A stretch of DNA of 64,000 nt, taken from positions 52,446-116,445 of the forward strand of contig CAMAUZ010000011.1 of assembly GCA_945861535.1 (NCBI GenBank), read 5' to 3'. The DNA is from Akkermansia muciniphila. GTDB lineage: Bacteria > Verrucomicrobiota > Verrucomicrobiia > Limisphaerales > BJHT01. Position numbers and translations under genes: made by a program. The notes under the pieces are model-generated. The model made no database searches. It saw only the letters and a program-made list of their open reading frames with translations, and was not told the DNA's origin. Of the stretch, positions 26,319 to 35,526 are shown in pieces (positions within the stretch are counted from its first letter, which is position 1; each line of letters begins with the position of its first letter).

Positions 26319-26564
26319 ATGCCGCTTTACGAATACGAACTGTGCGACGGTGACTGCCGCGTCTGCGGGGGCAAATTCACGCTGCGGCGCCCCCTGGACG
26401 CCACGCCGTTGACGAAATGCCCTGCCTGCCGCAAGCCGGTGCGCAAACTGATTTCCACCTTCACGTCGCCGCAGATCACCAAGCCCCTCTCGATCTCCGA
26501 CGCCAAAAAAGCCGGCTTCACCGTCCTCAAACGCGTGAACAAAGGGGAATACGAGAGGCAGTAG
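26319..26564 (+). CDS. FmdB-family zinc-ribbon protein
   Basis: The 81-residue protein starts MPLYEYELCDGDCRVCGGKF and has the four cysteines of an FmdB regulatory-type zinc ribbon (CRVC and later CPAC), followed by the conserved KPVRKLISTF segment. The C-terminal part contains KPLSISDAKKAGFTVLKRVN, common in the verrucomicrobial/planctomycete version. The ATG at 26319 is the family start; the frame upstream is unrelated shadow. The function of the family is not established; a nucleic-acid or redox role is assumed from the ribbon. Confidence 0.88.
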   Translation: MPLYEYELCDGDCRVCGGKFTLRRPLDATPLTKCPACRKPVRKLISTFTSPQITKPLSISDAKKAGFTVLKRVNKGEYERQ

Positions 26565-26817
26565 AGATCTCGACCGGAGTGCGGCCGTCCCGGCCGCAGC
26601 GAAGTCCGCTCGCACGAAGGCCCTCGGAAAAATCCTCACCTCACCCCGCTCCACCCCGCTGCGCCCGAGGACGGGCGCACCCCGACACGATCCCGGCCGC
26701 AGCAACATCCGAGCGCACCGCCAACTGCGGAAGACACCTCGAGGCAACCACGCAAACGTACCGGAGCTGTGTTCATCGCGCGCCGCTGGGAACTCCGCAT
26801 TCGGCAAATTAAGGCGT

Positions 26818-27810
26818 GTGTTCGACAAGGGATGGCGAGTGCTATTTACGGCCTGCGGTTACAAAAACACGCAAATGCCGGAAACGACGATCAACCAACC
26901 AGCCCCGCCCGGGTTCGACGCGGTCCCGGTCTCGGGCAGCGCCGAGACTGCGCCGGCGGGCGCTGCCGCGGTCGATGGAGCGTTGACGGGTGCGCCGGAT
27001 CTCACGGGGAACCGGCTGGTGTGTCTCTATGTGTCGTCGCGCGCGGGGGGGCTGGCCATTGATGCAAATCTAAATCCTGACGAGCGGTGCAATTTCAACT
27101 GCGCCTACTGCGATGTGGATCGATCACAGTTGTCGCGGGAGCCGGTGGTCGATGTGGCGCGGCTCGCGGCGGAGCTGCGGGCGATGCTCGCACTGGTGCA
27201 TTCGGACCGGATGCAGGAACAGGCTGGTTTCCAAAATCTGCCGCTGGAATTGCGGCGGCTCCGACTGGTGGCGTTGTCCGGGGACGGCGAGCCGACGCTG
27301 TCGCCGGTGTTTTGCGAGGCGGTCGAGACCGTGGTGCATGTCCGCGCGCTCGGAGGTTGGCCGTTCTTCAAACTGGTGCTCCTGACCAACGCGTCGGCGC
27401 TGGATCAACCCCGCGTCCAGCGGGGACTCCGGCATTTCACGCGACAGGATGAAATCTGGGCCAAACTCGACGCGGGCACGCAGGCGTTTTTCGAGCGCAT
27501 CAATCGCGCGCCCGACACGCTGGCGCATATTCTGCGCAACATCCTGCGGGTGGCGAAGGAGCGTCCGGTGGTCATCCAATCGCTCTTCGCCCGGATGCGC
27601 GGACAGAACCCGCCCGCCCACGAGGTGCTGGAGTACGTCGCGCGCCTGCAGGAGTTGCAAGCGGCGGGCGCGCAGATTTCCTCCGTCCAGATTTACTCGG
27701 CGAACCAAGCGACGCCGAACTCGGAATGCACGCATCTCTCGCTGGCCGCGCTCTCCGGCATCGCGCGACAGGTCCGGGAGGGGACCGGTTTGCAGGTCAC
27801 GGTGCATTGA
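26818..27810 (+). CDS. Radical SAM protein
   Basis: The protein (330 residues from the first start) has the radical SAM cluster motif CNFNCAYC (Cys91, 95, 98), which binds a 4Fe-4S cluster and S-adenosylmethionine. Downstream it has the GEP-type motif LSGDGEPTLSPVF, the strand FFKLVLLTNAS and VIQSLFARM, as in the TYW1/MoaA-like group. The first 70 residues are Ala/Pro-rich and not conserved-looking; the ATG at 26875 (MPETTINQ) is an equally good start. No auxiliary SPASM cysteines are present at the C-terminus. The substrate is unknown. It has no obvious operon partners; the gene after it is convergent. Confidence 0.85.
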   Translation: MFDKGWRVLFTACGYKNTQMPETTINQPAPPGFDAVPVSGSAETAPAGAAAVDGALTGAPDLTGNRLVCLYVSSRAGGLAIDANLNPDERCNFNCAYCDVDRSQLSREPVVDVARLAAELRAMLALVHSDRMQEQAGFQNLPLELRRLRLVALSGDGEPTLSPVFCEAVETVVHVRALGGWPFFKLVLLTNASALDQPRVQRGLRHFTRQDEIWAKLDAGTQAFFERINRAPDTLAHILRNILRVAKERPVVIQSLFARMRGQNPPAHEVLEYVARLQELQAAGAQISSVQIYSANQATPNSECTHLSLAALSGIARQVREGTGLQVTVH

Positions 27811-27932
27811 GCGCGGGTGCTGGGATTGGTGCGGCGCGGTGGAGATTTTGCGCACGCAGGTCTGGCCCAAAGCCAAGCGGCTGACGCTGGAAATACCACC
27901 TGTCGGCTCGTCATCCGACTTGAGAAGTTGAT

Positions 27933-28000
27933 GGTAAAAAATAGGGGGTAAAAGATGGGAACCATCGGATGTCTTTATCTTTTACCCCCCATCTTTTACC
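27933..28000. repeat. 25-bp imperfect inverted repeat
   Basis: GGTAAAAAATAGGGGGTAAA at 27933 faces the inverted ATCTTTTACCCCCCATCTTT ending at 28000, each arm holding the word GGTAAAAGATGG twice. It lies between convergent genes and could help termination of the radical SAM transcript, but it lacks a U-tract and looks like another dispersed repeat. Confidence 0.6.
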
Positions 28001-28060
28001 AAAGCTCCTTCCATCCCCGCCATCAGGGGCAAACGCTGAACACTTCCTCCTCTTGGAAAC

Positions 28061-28093
28061 AAAAAAGGCCGGTTGCCAGAGCGGCAACCGGCC
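28061..28093 (-). terminator. Rho-independent terminator of clpC
   Basis: A perfect 11-bp stem GGCCGGTTGCC/GGCAACCGGCC with a 5-base loop (28067-28093) is followed, on the minus strand, by a run of six T. It lies 20 bp after the clpC stop codon. Confidence 0.9.
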
Positions 28094-28113
28094 GGAAGTC
28101 CTGCAAAAAAACG

Positions 28114-30609
28114 TCAGGTCAACACCGCGCCCTCGGCGGTGGCGGCCTTCTGTTTGAAGACCAGCTTGCCGTCCGCGACCGTGACTTCGATGGGGTCGTT
28201 TTCGTGGAGGCTGCCGCGGAGAATTTCCTCGGCGAGCGGGTCCTCGAGATAGCGTTCGACCGCGCGGCGCATCGGGCGGGCGCCGTAAACGGGGTCGTTG
28301 CCTTTTTCGACCAGAAAATCCTTGGACTTCGCGTCGAGCACGAGGGCGATCTTCCGGGCCTTGAGGCGCTGGGTGACCTTCTCGACTTCGAGCAGGAGGA
28401 TTTGTTCCAGCTCGGGTTTGGCGAGGGAGTGGAACACGAGGATGTCGTCGAGGCGGTTGAGAAACTCGGGACGGAACGCCTTCTTGGCTTCGTCGAGAAT
28501 CTTCTCGCGCATCCGTTCATAGCCGCCCTCGTCGCGGGAGGAGCCGAACCCGATGGTCGAGTTTTTGCGGATCGTCTCGGCGCCGACATTGGAGGTGAGC
28601 AGGATGACGGTGTTACGGAAGTCGATCACGCGGCCCATGCTGTCGGTCAGTTTCCCGTCCTCGAGAATCTGGAGCAGCATGTTCATCACGTCGGGATGGG
28701 CCTTTTCGATTTCGTCGAAGAGCACGACGGAATAGGGCTTGCGGCGCACCTGTTCGGTGAGCTGGCCGCCGTCCTCGAAGCCGACATAGCCGGGCGGCGA
28801 ACCCACCAGGCGCGAGACGGTGAACTTTTCCATGTACTCGCTCATGTCGAGTTGGATGAGCGACTTGGAGTCGCCGAACATGGATTCGGCCAGCGTCTTG
28901 GCGAGCAGGGTTTTGCCGACGCCCGTCGGTCCGAGCAGGGCGAACGTGCCGATGGGGCGCTTGGGATCTTTCAAGTCCGCGCGCGAACGGCGCAGGGCCT
29001 TGCAGAGCGCGGTGACGGCGTCTTTCTGCCCGATGACCACGCGTTCCAATTCCGTTTCCATCGCGAGCAGGCGGTGGATTTCGTCTTTCTCCATGCGCTT
29101 GAGCGGAATGCCGGTCCACTTGGCGACAACCTGGAGAATCTCCTCCTCATCCACGGTCACGCGTTTTTCATCGCGCGAAGTTTTCCAGGCGGCGAGCACG
29201 GCTTCGAGCTTGTCCTTGGCCTGTTTCTCCAAGTCGCGCATCGCGGCCGCGCCCTCGAAATCCTGCTCACGGATCGAGCGCTCCTTGCGGGTTTTGATGT
29301 CCTCAATTTCCGCCTCGATGGTCTTCACGTCCGGCGGGCGGGTCATGGCGTTGATCCGCGCGCGGGCACCGGCTTCGTCCAACACGTCGATGGCCTTGTC
29401 GGGCAGGAAACGGTTGGTGATGTAGCGGTCGGAAAGGCGCACGGCGGAATCGACCGCCTTGTCGGTGAACTCGGCCTTGTGGTGGTCTTCGTATTTGGAG
29501 CGCAGACCTTTCAAAATCTGGATCGCCTCTTCAATGGTCGGTGCCTCGACTTTGACCGTCTGGAAACGGCGCTCAAGGGCGGCGTCCTTCTCGATGTATT
29601 TGCGGTACTCGTTGAGCGTGGTGGCGCCGATGCACTGCATTTCGCCGCGGCTGAGCGCGGGCTTGATGATGTTCGAGGCGTCCATGGTGCCCTCGGCCGA
29701 ACCGGCGCCGACGATGGTGTGCAGCTCGTCGATGAAGAGGAGGATGTTCTTGGCGCGGCGGATTTCGTCCATCACGGCCTTGATGCGTTCCTCGAACTGG
29801 CCGCGATACTTGGTGCCGGCGACCATCAGCGCGAGGTCGAGCGTGATGACGCGTTTTTCGCGGAGAATCTCGGGGACGTTGCCGCGGGCGATTTCCTGCG
29901 CGAGACCTTCCACGATGGCGGTCTTGCCCACGCCCGCTTCGCCAAGCAGCACCGGGTTGTTCTTGGTGCGGCGGCAGAGGATTTGGATCACACGCTCGAT
30001 TTCGTTTTTGCGGCCGATGACGGGATCCATCTCGCCTTTACGCGCGATCTCGGTGAGGTCGCGGCCGAAAGCCTTAAGCGCGGGCGTCTTGGTCTCGCCC
30101 TTTTTGTCGGCGGGCTTGTCGCCGGACTCGCCGGCGGGCTGCTCTTCCTGGCTGTTAAAATTCGGATCGAGTTCCTTCAGGATTTCCTGCCGGGCCTGCT
30201 CGATGTCCACGTCGAGATTCTTGAGCACGCGCGCCGCGACACCTTCGCCCTCGCGCAAGAGCCCGAGGAGAATGTGCTCGGTGCCGACGTAAGTGTGGTT
30301 GAGCGCCTTGGCTTCCTTGGCGGCGAGATTGAGCACCTTTTTCACGCGCGGCGTGTAGGGGATGTTGCCGACCTGCTTCTGGTCGGGGCCGGTGCCAACC
30401 TGCTTCTCGACCTCGAGGCGCACGGTGTCCAAGTCCATGCCGAGCCGCTGGAGAACGTTGACGGCCACGCCCTGCCCCAGCTTGATCAGCCCCAGCAAGA
30501 GATGCTCGGTGCCGACAAAATTATGGTTGAAACGGTCGGCCTCTTTCCGCGCCAGTGCCAAAACTTGTTGGGCACGCGGGGTGAAGTTGCTCATTGATTC
30601 TTCGCTCAT
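28114..30609 (-). CDS. clpC: ATP-dependent Clp protease ATP-binding subunit ClpC
   Basis: ClpC is the AAA+ unfoldase that feeds ClpP and degrades McsB-marked proteins. The 831-residue protein has a duplicated Clp_N domain ([20 protein letters not shown] and the later [20 protein letters not shown]), AAA1 with Walker [10 protein letters not shown], a UVR-type middle region, and AAA2 with [17 protein letters not shown]. The ATG at 30609 gives [12 protein letters not shown]; the ATG at 30594 (MSNFTPR) is also possible, and the longer open frame to 30711 is non-conserved. It is downstream of mcsA-mcsB on the same strand but separated by about 250 bp that may carry its own promoter. Confidence 0.96.
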   Translation of the reverse strand: MSEESMSNFTPRAQQVLALARKEADRFNHNFVGTEHLLLGLIKLGQGVAVNVLQRLGMDLDTVRLEVEKQVGTGPDQKQVGNIPYTPRVKKVLNLAAKEAKALNHTYVGTEHILLGLLREGEGVAARVLKNLDVDIEQARQEILKELDPNFNSQEEQPAGESGDKPADKKGETKTPALKAFGRDLTEIARKGEMDPVIGRKNEIERVIQILCRRTKNNPVLLGEAGVGKTAIVEGLAQEIARGNVPEILREKRVITLDLALMVAGTKYRGQFEERIKAVMDEIRRAKNILLFIDELHTIVGAGSAEGTMDASNIIKPALSRGEMQCIGATTLNEYRKYIEKDAALERRFQTVKVEAPTIEEAIQILKGLRSKYEDHHKAEFTDKAVDSAVRLSDRYITNRFLPDKAIDVLDEAGARARINAMTRPPDVKTIEAEIEDIKTRKERSIREQDFEGAAAMRDLEKQAKDKLEAVLAAWKTSRDEKRVTVDEEEILQVVAKWTGIPLKRMEKDEIHRLLAMETELERVVIGQKDAVTALCKALRRSRADLKDPKRPIGTFALLGPTGVGKTLLAKTLAESMFGDSKSLIQLDMSEYMEKFTVSRLVGSPPGYVGFEDGGQLTEQVRRKPYSVVLFDEIEKAHPDVMNMLLQILEDGKLTDSMGRVIDFRNTVILLTSNVGAETIRKNSTIGFGSSRDEGGYERMREKILDEAKKAFRPEFLNRLDDILVFHSLAKPELEQILLLEVEKVTQRLKARKIALVLDAKSKDFLVEKGNDPVYGARPMRRAVERYLEDPLAEEILRGSLHENDPIEVTVADGKLVFKQKAATAEGAVLT

Positions 30610-30728
30610 AGATCGAAATTGCTTTTGTCCCGCAGTTTTGTCCAGCGCCCGTCGGCGAAAAGATTTTCCGTTGTCTCGCGATGCTCTGCCACGCCGCGCT
30701 GCGAGACCCAAAAGAGGTTCAATTCACT

Positions 30729-30757
30729 ATCGTACCTTTGCGCGGGGAGATTAAGAA
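30729..30757 (-). promoter_or_regulatory. Possible sigma-70-type promoter for clpC
   Basis: Read on the minus strand, TTCTTA (30757-30752) and TACGAT (30734-30729) are 17 bp apart, about 120 bp before the clpC start, in an AT-richer pocket. The match to the consensus is weak, so this is a guess. Confidence 0.25.
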
Positions 30758-30856
30758 ATAACCCGCGCCAGATCCAATCCGGAGCGGCGGAGTCCGCGGC
30801 ACCCTCGCGCTTCGCGCACCGCCGGTGGTTCGCCCGGGCCACTGTCCAAGCGCAAC

Positions 30857-31954
30857 TCACTCCGTCATCGGCGGCGGCACGACGTTCTTGTAGTTGGGCC
30901 GTTTCACGTCCTGCAGGCGCTCGCGGAGCATGTCGGCGCGGCGCAGGTCGCGTTCCTCGGGAGCGAGTTTGTCGCCGAACAGTTTCTGCAAATGGAACGG
31001 CTGCGTGGTCAGAAATAGTTCATCGACGAGCGCGCGTTCGATGCCGGGAAACAGCGCGAGATCAATGCCCAGCCGCATCAGCGACAGGAGGTTCATCGTC
31101 TCCTTCGACGAGATGCTGTGAGCGTTGGCGAGGATGCCATACGCGCGGCCGATGTGGTTGAACACGACCTTGGGCTTCTTCTCGACCAGCGTGGCGCGGG
31201 CGTTCTCCTCGTGCTCGATGATCTGCTGCAGCACCTTGTTGATGCGGTCGAGGATGTCGGTCTCGGACTCGCCGAGAGTCATCTGATTGGAGACTTGGAA
31301 GATATTCCCCAGCGCCTCGGTGCCTTCGCCATAGAGACCGCGCACGGCGTGGCCGAGCTTGGTGACGGCGGTGATGATCTGGTTGATCTGCTCGGACAAC
31401 ACGAGGCCGGGGAGATGCAACATCGCGCTGACGCGGATGCCGGTGCCGAGGTTGGTCGGGCAGGCGGTGAGGTAGCCGAGTTCCTGAGAATAAGCGTAGG
31501 GCAGGACCTTTTCGAGCTGGCTGTCCACCTCGTCAATCGCCTGCCACGCGTGCTTGAGCTGGAGGCCGGGCCGCAGCGCCTGCATGCGCAGGTGATCCTC
31601 TTCATTGATCATCACCGAGATCGTCTCCTCGCGATTGAGAACCAGTCCGCTGCCCGCGCTCTTGGCTGCGTGCTCGCGGCTGATGAGATGCCGCTCGACG
31701 AGTATCTGCTTCTCAAGCTGGCTGAGGTTATCCATCGCATCGGCAAAGTGATCGGCCATCTGCGGCAGGGTCTCGACCGCGGGGCGGATGACGCCGAGGG
31801 ACTTCACGCGCTCGGTTTTCTTGGCCCAGCCGGGAAACGCCAGACCGGTGAGATTGCGCGCCAGCCGGACGCGGCTCGACATGACGATGCGGTCGTGCGG
31901 GCCGGTGCGTTTGCTCGCTTCGGCGGGGGAAATCAAAAAGTCGTGAATGCTCAT
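30857..31954 (-). CDS. mcsB: Protein arginine kinase McsB
   Basis: McsB phosphorylates arginine residues on proteins, marking them for ClpCP. The 365-residue protein has the ATP:guanidino phosphotransferase fold. Visible segments are VMSSRVRLARNLTGLAFPGW, the NEEDHLRMQ loop, ACPTNLGTGIRVSAMLHLPG around the conserved cysteine, and NKVLQQIIEHEENAR. The ATG at 31954 matches the family start (MSIHDFLI); longer openings overlap mcsA and are shadows. It begins 5 bp after mcsA, so the two are cotranscribed. Confidence 0.95.
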   Translation of the reverse strand: MSIHDFLISPAEASKRTGPHDRIVMSSRVRLARNLTGLAFPGWAKKTERVKSLGVIRPAVETLPQMADHFADAMDNLSQLEKQILVERHLISREHAAKSAGSGLVLNREETISVMINEEDHLRMQALRPGLQLKHAWQAIDEVDSQLEKVLPYAYSQELGYLTACPTNLGTGIRVSAMLHLPGLVLSEQINQIITAVTKLGHAVRGLYGEGTEALGNIFQVSNQMTLGESETDILDRINKVLQQIIEHEENARATLVEKKPKVVFNHIGRAYGILANAHSISSKETMNLLSLMRLGIDLALFPGIERALVDELFLTTQPFHLQKLFGDKLAPEERDLRRADMLRERLQDVKRPNYKNVVPPPMTE

Positions 31955-31959
31955 GGGCG

Positions 31960-32475
31960 TCAGGTGGGGGCGTTTTCGCTGAGCTTGTGTTTGGCCACTT
32001 TGATCTCGTCGCGCAGGATGGCGGCCTGCTCGAAATTCTCCGCGGCGATGGCCTGGTCGAGCTTCTGATGCAGCGCCTTGAGCGCGGCGCTGTAATCGCG
32101 AGTCTGCTTTTGCGCCTGCGGCACCTTGCCGACATGGCGCGTGCCCTTGTGCATCGACTTGAGCAATGAACCCAGACTGTCCGCGAAGGTCTCGTAGCAT
32201 GCCGCGCAGCCGAGTCGGCCGGATTTCTTGAAGTCCGCGTGCGAGAAACCGCACTGCGGGCAGGTCACCTGCGACGTCTCCTCCGCCACCGCCGGCGTGG
32301 CGTCCTGCGCCGCGCCCAGGCCGAGCAGCAAATCCGCCAGCGAAAACCCCGTGGGATCATCGACGCCCTTGGCCTTCGAGCACGCCTCGCACAGGTCGAT
32401 CTTCTTCGTCACCCCTTCCACAATCTGGGTCAGGTGGACCTTCGCCTCAATCTGCTTGCACACGTCACACAGCAT
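31960..32475 (-). CDS. mcsA: McsA, activator of McsB (zinc-finger and UVR protein)
   Basis: McsA binds zinc and stimulates the kinase McsB. The 171-residue protein starts MLCDVCKQIEAKVHLTQIV and has CxxC pairs at CDVC, CEAC, CPQC and CAAC, forming two zinc fingers. The C-terminal UVR motif AIAAENFEQAAILRDEIK is the part that contacts ClpC-type partners. It is preceded by ilvE (9 bp gap) and followed by mcsB (5 bp gap). No ctsR gene, the usual first member of this operon in Firmicutes, is present. Confidence 0.94.
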   Translation of the reverse strand: MLCDVCKQIEAKVHLTQIVEGVTKKIDLCEACSKAKGVDDPTGFSLADLLLGLGAAQDATPAVAEETSQVTCPQCGFSHADFKKSGRLGCAACYETFADSLGSLLKSMHKGTRHVGKVPQAQKQTRDYSAALKALHQKLDQAIAAENFEQAAILRDEIKVAKHKLSENAPT

Positions 32476-32484
32476 ACTCGCGCC

Positions 32485-33351
32485 TTAAATCGGTTCGCCG
32501 GACACCTGCGTCAGCGCGTGGTACTTGGTGATCAAATCCTTCGTCACCGGCCCCGGCGTGCCGGTCCCGATCACGCGCCCGTCGATCTTCACCACCGGTA
32601 TCACCTCCGCGCCCGTGCCCGTGAGAAAACATTCGTCGGCATTGAACAAATCATACCGCGTCAGATTCGGCTCGCTGACCGTCAGCCCCGACTCGCGTGC
32701 CAGGTCCATGCACACGCCGCGCGTGATGCCATACAACGCGCCCGCCGACAGCGGCGGCGTCTGGAGCGTCTTCCCCTTCACGATGAACAAATTGTCGCCC
32801 GTGCATTCCGCGACATAGCCGTCAGCGTTGAGCATGATCGCCTCCTCGACCCCGGCGTTGTTGGCTTCGATCTTCGCCAAAATGTTGTTCAGATAATTCA
32901 GCGACTTGATCGCCGGATTCACCGCGTTGTGCAGATTGCGCGTCGTCGCCACCGTCACGATGTCCATGCCCTTCGCGTACAATTCCGGCGGATAAAGCTG
33001 AATCTTCCCGGCGATGATGATCACCGTCGGATTCTTGCAGCGGTTTGGATTGAGGCCCAGCGTGCCGATCCCGCGCGTCACCACCAGCCGGATGTAACCG
33101 TCGCGCAGCCCGTTCTCGCGGCAGGTCTCGACCGTCGCGCGCATGAGGTCCGCGTGCGTCATCGGCAGCGTCAGCAAAATCGCCTTGGCGGAATAGAACA
33201 GCCGGTCGATGTGCTCCTTGAGCCGGAAGACGCGGCCGTTGTAGATCCGAATCCCCTCGAACACGCCGTCGCCATAGAGCAGGCCGTGATCAAACACGGA
33301 AATCTTGGCCGCGTTTTCGTCGTAAAATTTTCCGTCGATATAGACTTTCAT
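32485..33351 (-). CDS. ilvE: Branched-chain amino acid aminotransferase
   Basis: This is a PLP-dependent class IV aminotransferase that interconverts branched-chain amino acids and their 2-oxo acids. The 288-residue protein shows GLLYGDGVFEGIRIYNGRVF at the N-terminus, the PLP lysine in AIKSLNYLNNILAK, and the phosphate-binding EAIMLNADGYVAECTGDNLF and FLTGTGAEVIPV segments. The length is standard. A D-amino-acid transaminase is the main alternative within class IV. It sits directly upstream of mcsA on the same strand, so it may share its promoter with the McsAB system. An unremarkable leader with family A repeats lies upstream. Confidence 0.92.
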   Translation of the reverse strand: MKVYIDGKFYDENAAKISVFDHGLLYGDGVFEGIRIYNGRVFRLKEHIDRLFYSAKAILLTLPMTHADLMRATVETCRENGLRDGYIRLVVTRGIGTLGLNPNRCKNPTVIIIAGKIQLYPPELYAKGMDIVTVATTRNLHNAVNPAIKSLNYLNNILAKIEANNAGVEEAIMLNADGYVAECTGDNLFIVKGKTLQTPPLSAGALYGITRGVCMDLARESGLTVSEPNLTRYDLFNADECFLTGTGAEVIPVVKIDGRVIGTGTPGPVTKDLITKYHALTQVSGEPI

Positions 33352-33646
33352 TCCAGTAAAGGCCGCGAACAGTAAGGGAACGTTTCCGGTGAGTGCAACA
33401 AGTTAGAAAAAACGAGCGCCGCGCAACGGCCGCGCTCCAATTGGCGCTCCCGGCGAAGCTCAAAGCTCAAAGTTCAAAGCTCAAGGGAAACTCCAAGGGC
33501 CAAGCTCCACCGGCAGCAGTCGCAGCGTTTGTGAGCCTCACTGTTTCAACCGATCGCCAAACCCGCGCCGCCCAGCTCCGATTGGCCTCTTGCTCCTTGT
33601 CCCTTCCCTTGAGCTTTGAGCTTTATCCTTTGAGCTTTTCCCGCCG
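33352..33646. repeat. Intergenic stretch with family A inverted pair
   Basis: Arms AAGCTCAAAGCTCAAAGTTC at 33456-33490 and, inverted, CCCTTGAGCTTTGAGCTTTA at 33601-33645. The right arm ends at the stop codon of the cytochrome-like gene. The stretch must also hold the ilvE promoter, which I cannot place. Confidence 0.75.
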
Positions 33647-34246
33647 CTATTGCTCGCGCACCGACTTGATGAACACCGCGACCGCCTGCGCCTCCGAGCC
33701 GCTGAGCTTGGCCTTGCCGCGCATGCTGCCAAAGATCGAATCCCACTGCTTCTCGTCGTAGATCGACGGGTCGTACAGATGGTGGCAGTCGTAGCACTTC
33801 CGATTAAACACCTCGCGCCCCTCGCGAATCTGCGCCGCGGAAAGCCCCGCCTGAAACAAGCCCACCAGCGGAACCACCAACTTCCCCGCCGTCTCCTCGA
33901 CGCGCTCCGGCACGCTGGCCTTGACCGCCTTGGCCGCCGCCGCCCGCGCCTCCGCGACGACCGGTTTGCCGCCCTTCTGCTTGATGAAAAACGCCGCCCC
34001 CGCCCCCGCGACCGACAGCACGAGCACCACCGCCGCCGCCACGAGCAAAACCTTGCGCGAACGCCCGCCTTTCGGCCCGCCACCACTCGCGTCGCCACCG
34101 TCCGCCGCGCCCCCCGCCGCGCCCGCGCGCAGCACCGTCGTCTTCTGACACAGCGGACACTCGACCTCCGCGCCCGCATCCGTCGGGGCGAACTCGAGCA
34201 ACCCACCGCACTGCGCACACGGGCCTTTTAGATTGGTTTCCATCAT
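33647..34246 (-). CDS. Zinc-ribbon / membrane / cytochrome c fusion protein
   Basis: The 199-residue protein has an unusual order. An N-terminal zinc ribbon (CAQCGGLLEF and CPLCQKTTV, residues 9-37) is followed by a glycine-rich linker, one membrane helix (VLLVAAAVVLVLSVAGAGAA), a region rich in A and K, and a cytochrome c domain with a single heme site CYDCHH and a plausible distal methionine in IFGSMRGKAKLSG. The ribbon would be cytoplasmic and the heme domain outside. It is followed by a formylglycine-generating-enzyme-like lipoprotein gene upstream in transcription order (34331-35185). It may be a redox-linked sensor or structural protein; the role is unknown. Confidence 0.8.
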   Translation of the reverse strand: MMETNLKGPCAQCGGLLEFAPTDAGAEVECPLCQKTTVLRAGAAGGAADGGDASGGGPKGGRSRKVLLVAAAVVLVLSVAGAGAAFFIKQKGGKPVVAEARAAAAKAVKASVPERVEETAGKLVVPLVGLFQAGLSAAQIREGREVFNRKCYDCHHLYDPSIYDEKQWDSIFGSMRGKAKLSGSEAQAVAVFIKSVREQ

Positions 34247-34330
34247 TCAACTTTCCTTCAAAACTCACCGACCCGCACCGTGCCGAGCCATGCTCGGCCC
34301 TCCGGCCTACGTTCAACTTTCCCTCGCCAC

Positions 34331-35185
34331 TCACCGGCCGTCGCCGGGTTCCAACACGCACCGGAAACCATACAGGCCGCTGCGCGCGCCCGGCAAATTT
34401 ATATGCCGCCGTCCCGTCGCCAGGCTCTTCGGACTCCAGTAAATCCACGACGCCCCGCGCAGCACCTTGTAACGCCGCCCGCCGCCGTCGTCCTCCAGCT
34501 TCTTGTCATCCGCGCGCAGCGACGGATCGTTCATCAGCTTCTGATACCAGTCCTCGCACCACTCCGCCACGTTGCCGCCGAGATCATAAATCCCGAACTG
34601 ATTCGCCGCATAGCTCCCCACCGGCGCGGTGTTGTCGCCGGTCGAAGGCTTGTAACCCGGCAGGTTCGGCCAGTCCTTTTCCCCCGGCCATTTCTTCCCC
34701 CACGGAAACGGGTCCGGACCGACCGCCGCGTCCCACTCCTTGTCCGTCGGCAGCCGATACCGATCTTTCGCGCCGAGCTTGCCCTCCTTGCGCTCCTTCT
34801 CCGTCAGCCAGCGGCAAAAGGCGCTCGCCTCCTCCCAGTTCACATTGCTCGCCGGATACAACCCCCGCTGCTCCAGCCCGCTCTTCGCCACGTCCGCCGC
34901 CTTCATCGCCTCCGCGAAAACCAGATAATCCTGCACCCGCGTTTCCCAGATGCTGAACAACACCTTCGTCCCCGTCACCGGCACGAACTTCATCCCCAGC
35001 GTGTTCTCATACGGCTGCGCCTTCGTCGCCGTAATCCGCCCGCCCTTGCCCCCCTTCGCACCACCGGACGTCGATCCGCCGCCACCCGCGTCCGGCCCGT
35101 CCTTCTTGCAACCGCCCGCCGCCAGCACCCCCGCCAGCACGCCCGCCCACAGCCATGATCGGAAAAAAAACATGTTCACTCGCAT
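34331..35185 (-). CDS. Formylglycine-generating-enzyme-like (SUMF1) lipoprotein
   Basis: The 284-residue protein begins with a lipoprotein-type signal (VLAGVLAAGGCKK, Cys26). A glycine-rich linker is followed by the FGE-sulfatase/SUMF1 fold: NTLGMKFVPVTGTKVLFSIW, LPTDKEWDAAVG, and the hallmark GNVAEWCEDWYQ and YGFRCVLE. The SUMF1 fold makes formylglycine in sulfatases, but many lipoprotein members are only ligand-binding, and the second catalytic cysteine position is not clear here. Sulfatases are abundant in this phylum, though none is adjacent. Starts at 35212 or 35173 are alternatives. Confidence 0.87.
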   Translation of the reverse strand: MRVNMFFFRSWLWAGVLAGVLAAGGCKKDGPDAGGGGSTSGGAKGGKGGRITATKAQPYENTLGMKFVPVTGTKVLFSIWETRVQDYLVFAEAMKAADVAKSGLEQRGLYPASNVNWEEASAFCRWLTEKERKEGKLGAKDRYRLPTDKEWDAAVGPDPFPWGKKWPGEKDWPNLPGYKPSTGDNTAPVGSYAANQFGIYDLGGNVAEWCEDWYQKLMNDPSLRADDKKLEDDGGGRRYKVLRGASWIYWSPKSLATGRRHINLPGARSGLYGFRCVLEPGDGR

Positions 35186-35212
35186 CGCCCGTTTGGTTGC
35201 CCGCTCAATCAC

Positions 35213-35526
35213 GTCTGTTCAGTTGAAACCGCCGAGTTGAACCACAGAGACACGATGAACACAGAGCGGCCGGGCCGCTGGCCAAGGAGCGCGGCTGTGT
35301 CCGCCGAGGACCAGCCGCAGCAGCCCCGAAACCTCGCAAGCACCCGCTGAAAACCGAGACGTCCCTTCCGACCGACCCGCTGCGGCTGGTGCGCCGGGCA
35401 CACAGCCGCGCTCCGGGAAAAAGGAAACAGCCTCGGCTGTCCCATTCCTTGTCTTCTCTATGTCCATCGTGTCTCTGTGGTTCATAAATCCCGTCCCACC
35501 GCGGTGCGCCATCCGCGCCCTGCCGC
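35213..35526. repeat. Intergenic stretch bracketed by family D words
   Basis: GAACCACAGAGACACGATGA at 35239 and the inverted ATCGTGTCTCTGTGGTTC ending near 35484 bracket a hairpin of the GGAGCGCGGCTGTGTCCGCC type (35280-35415), the same sequence class as 21729-21850. No gene is seen. Confidence 0.75.

Noticed and set aside
27933..28000. Intrinsic terminator of the radical SAM gene
   Set aside because: The inverted repeat is long but its arms are AT-rich double words without a clean GC stem and T-run; kept as a repeat only.
27955..30597. Open frame of 880 codons on the plus strand opposite clpC
   Set aside because: It mirrors clpC on the other strand, has no domain resemblance, and such long antisense frames are usual in GC-rich coding DNA.
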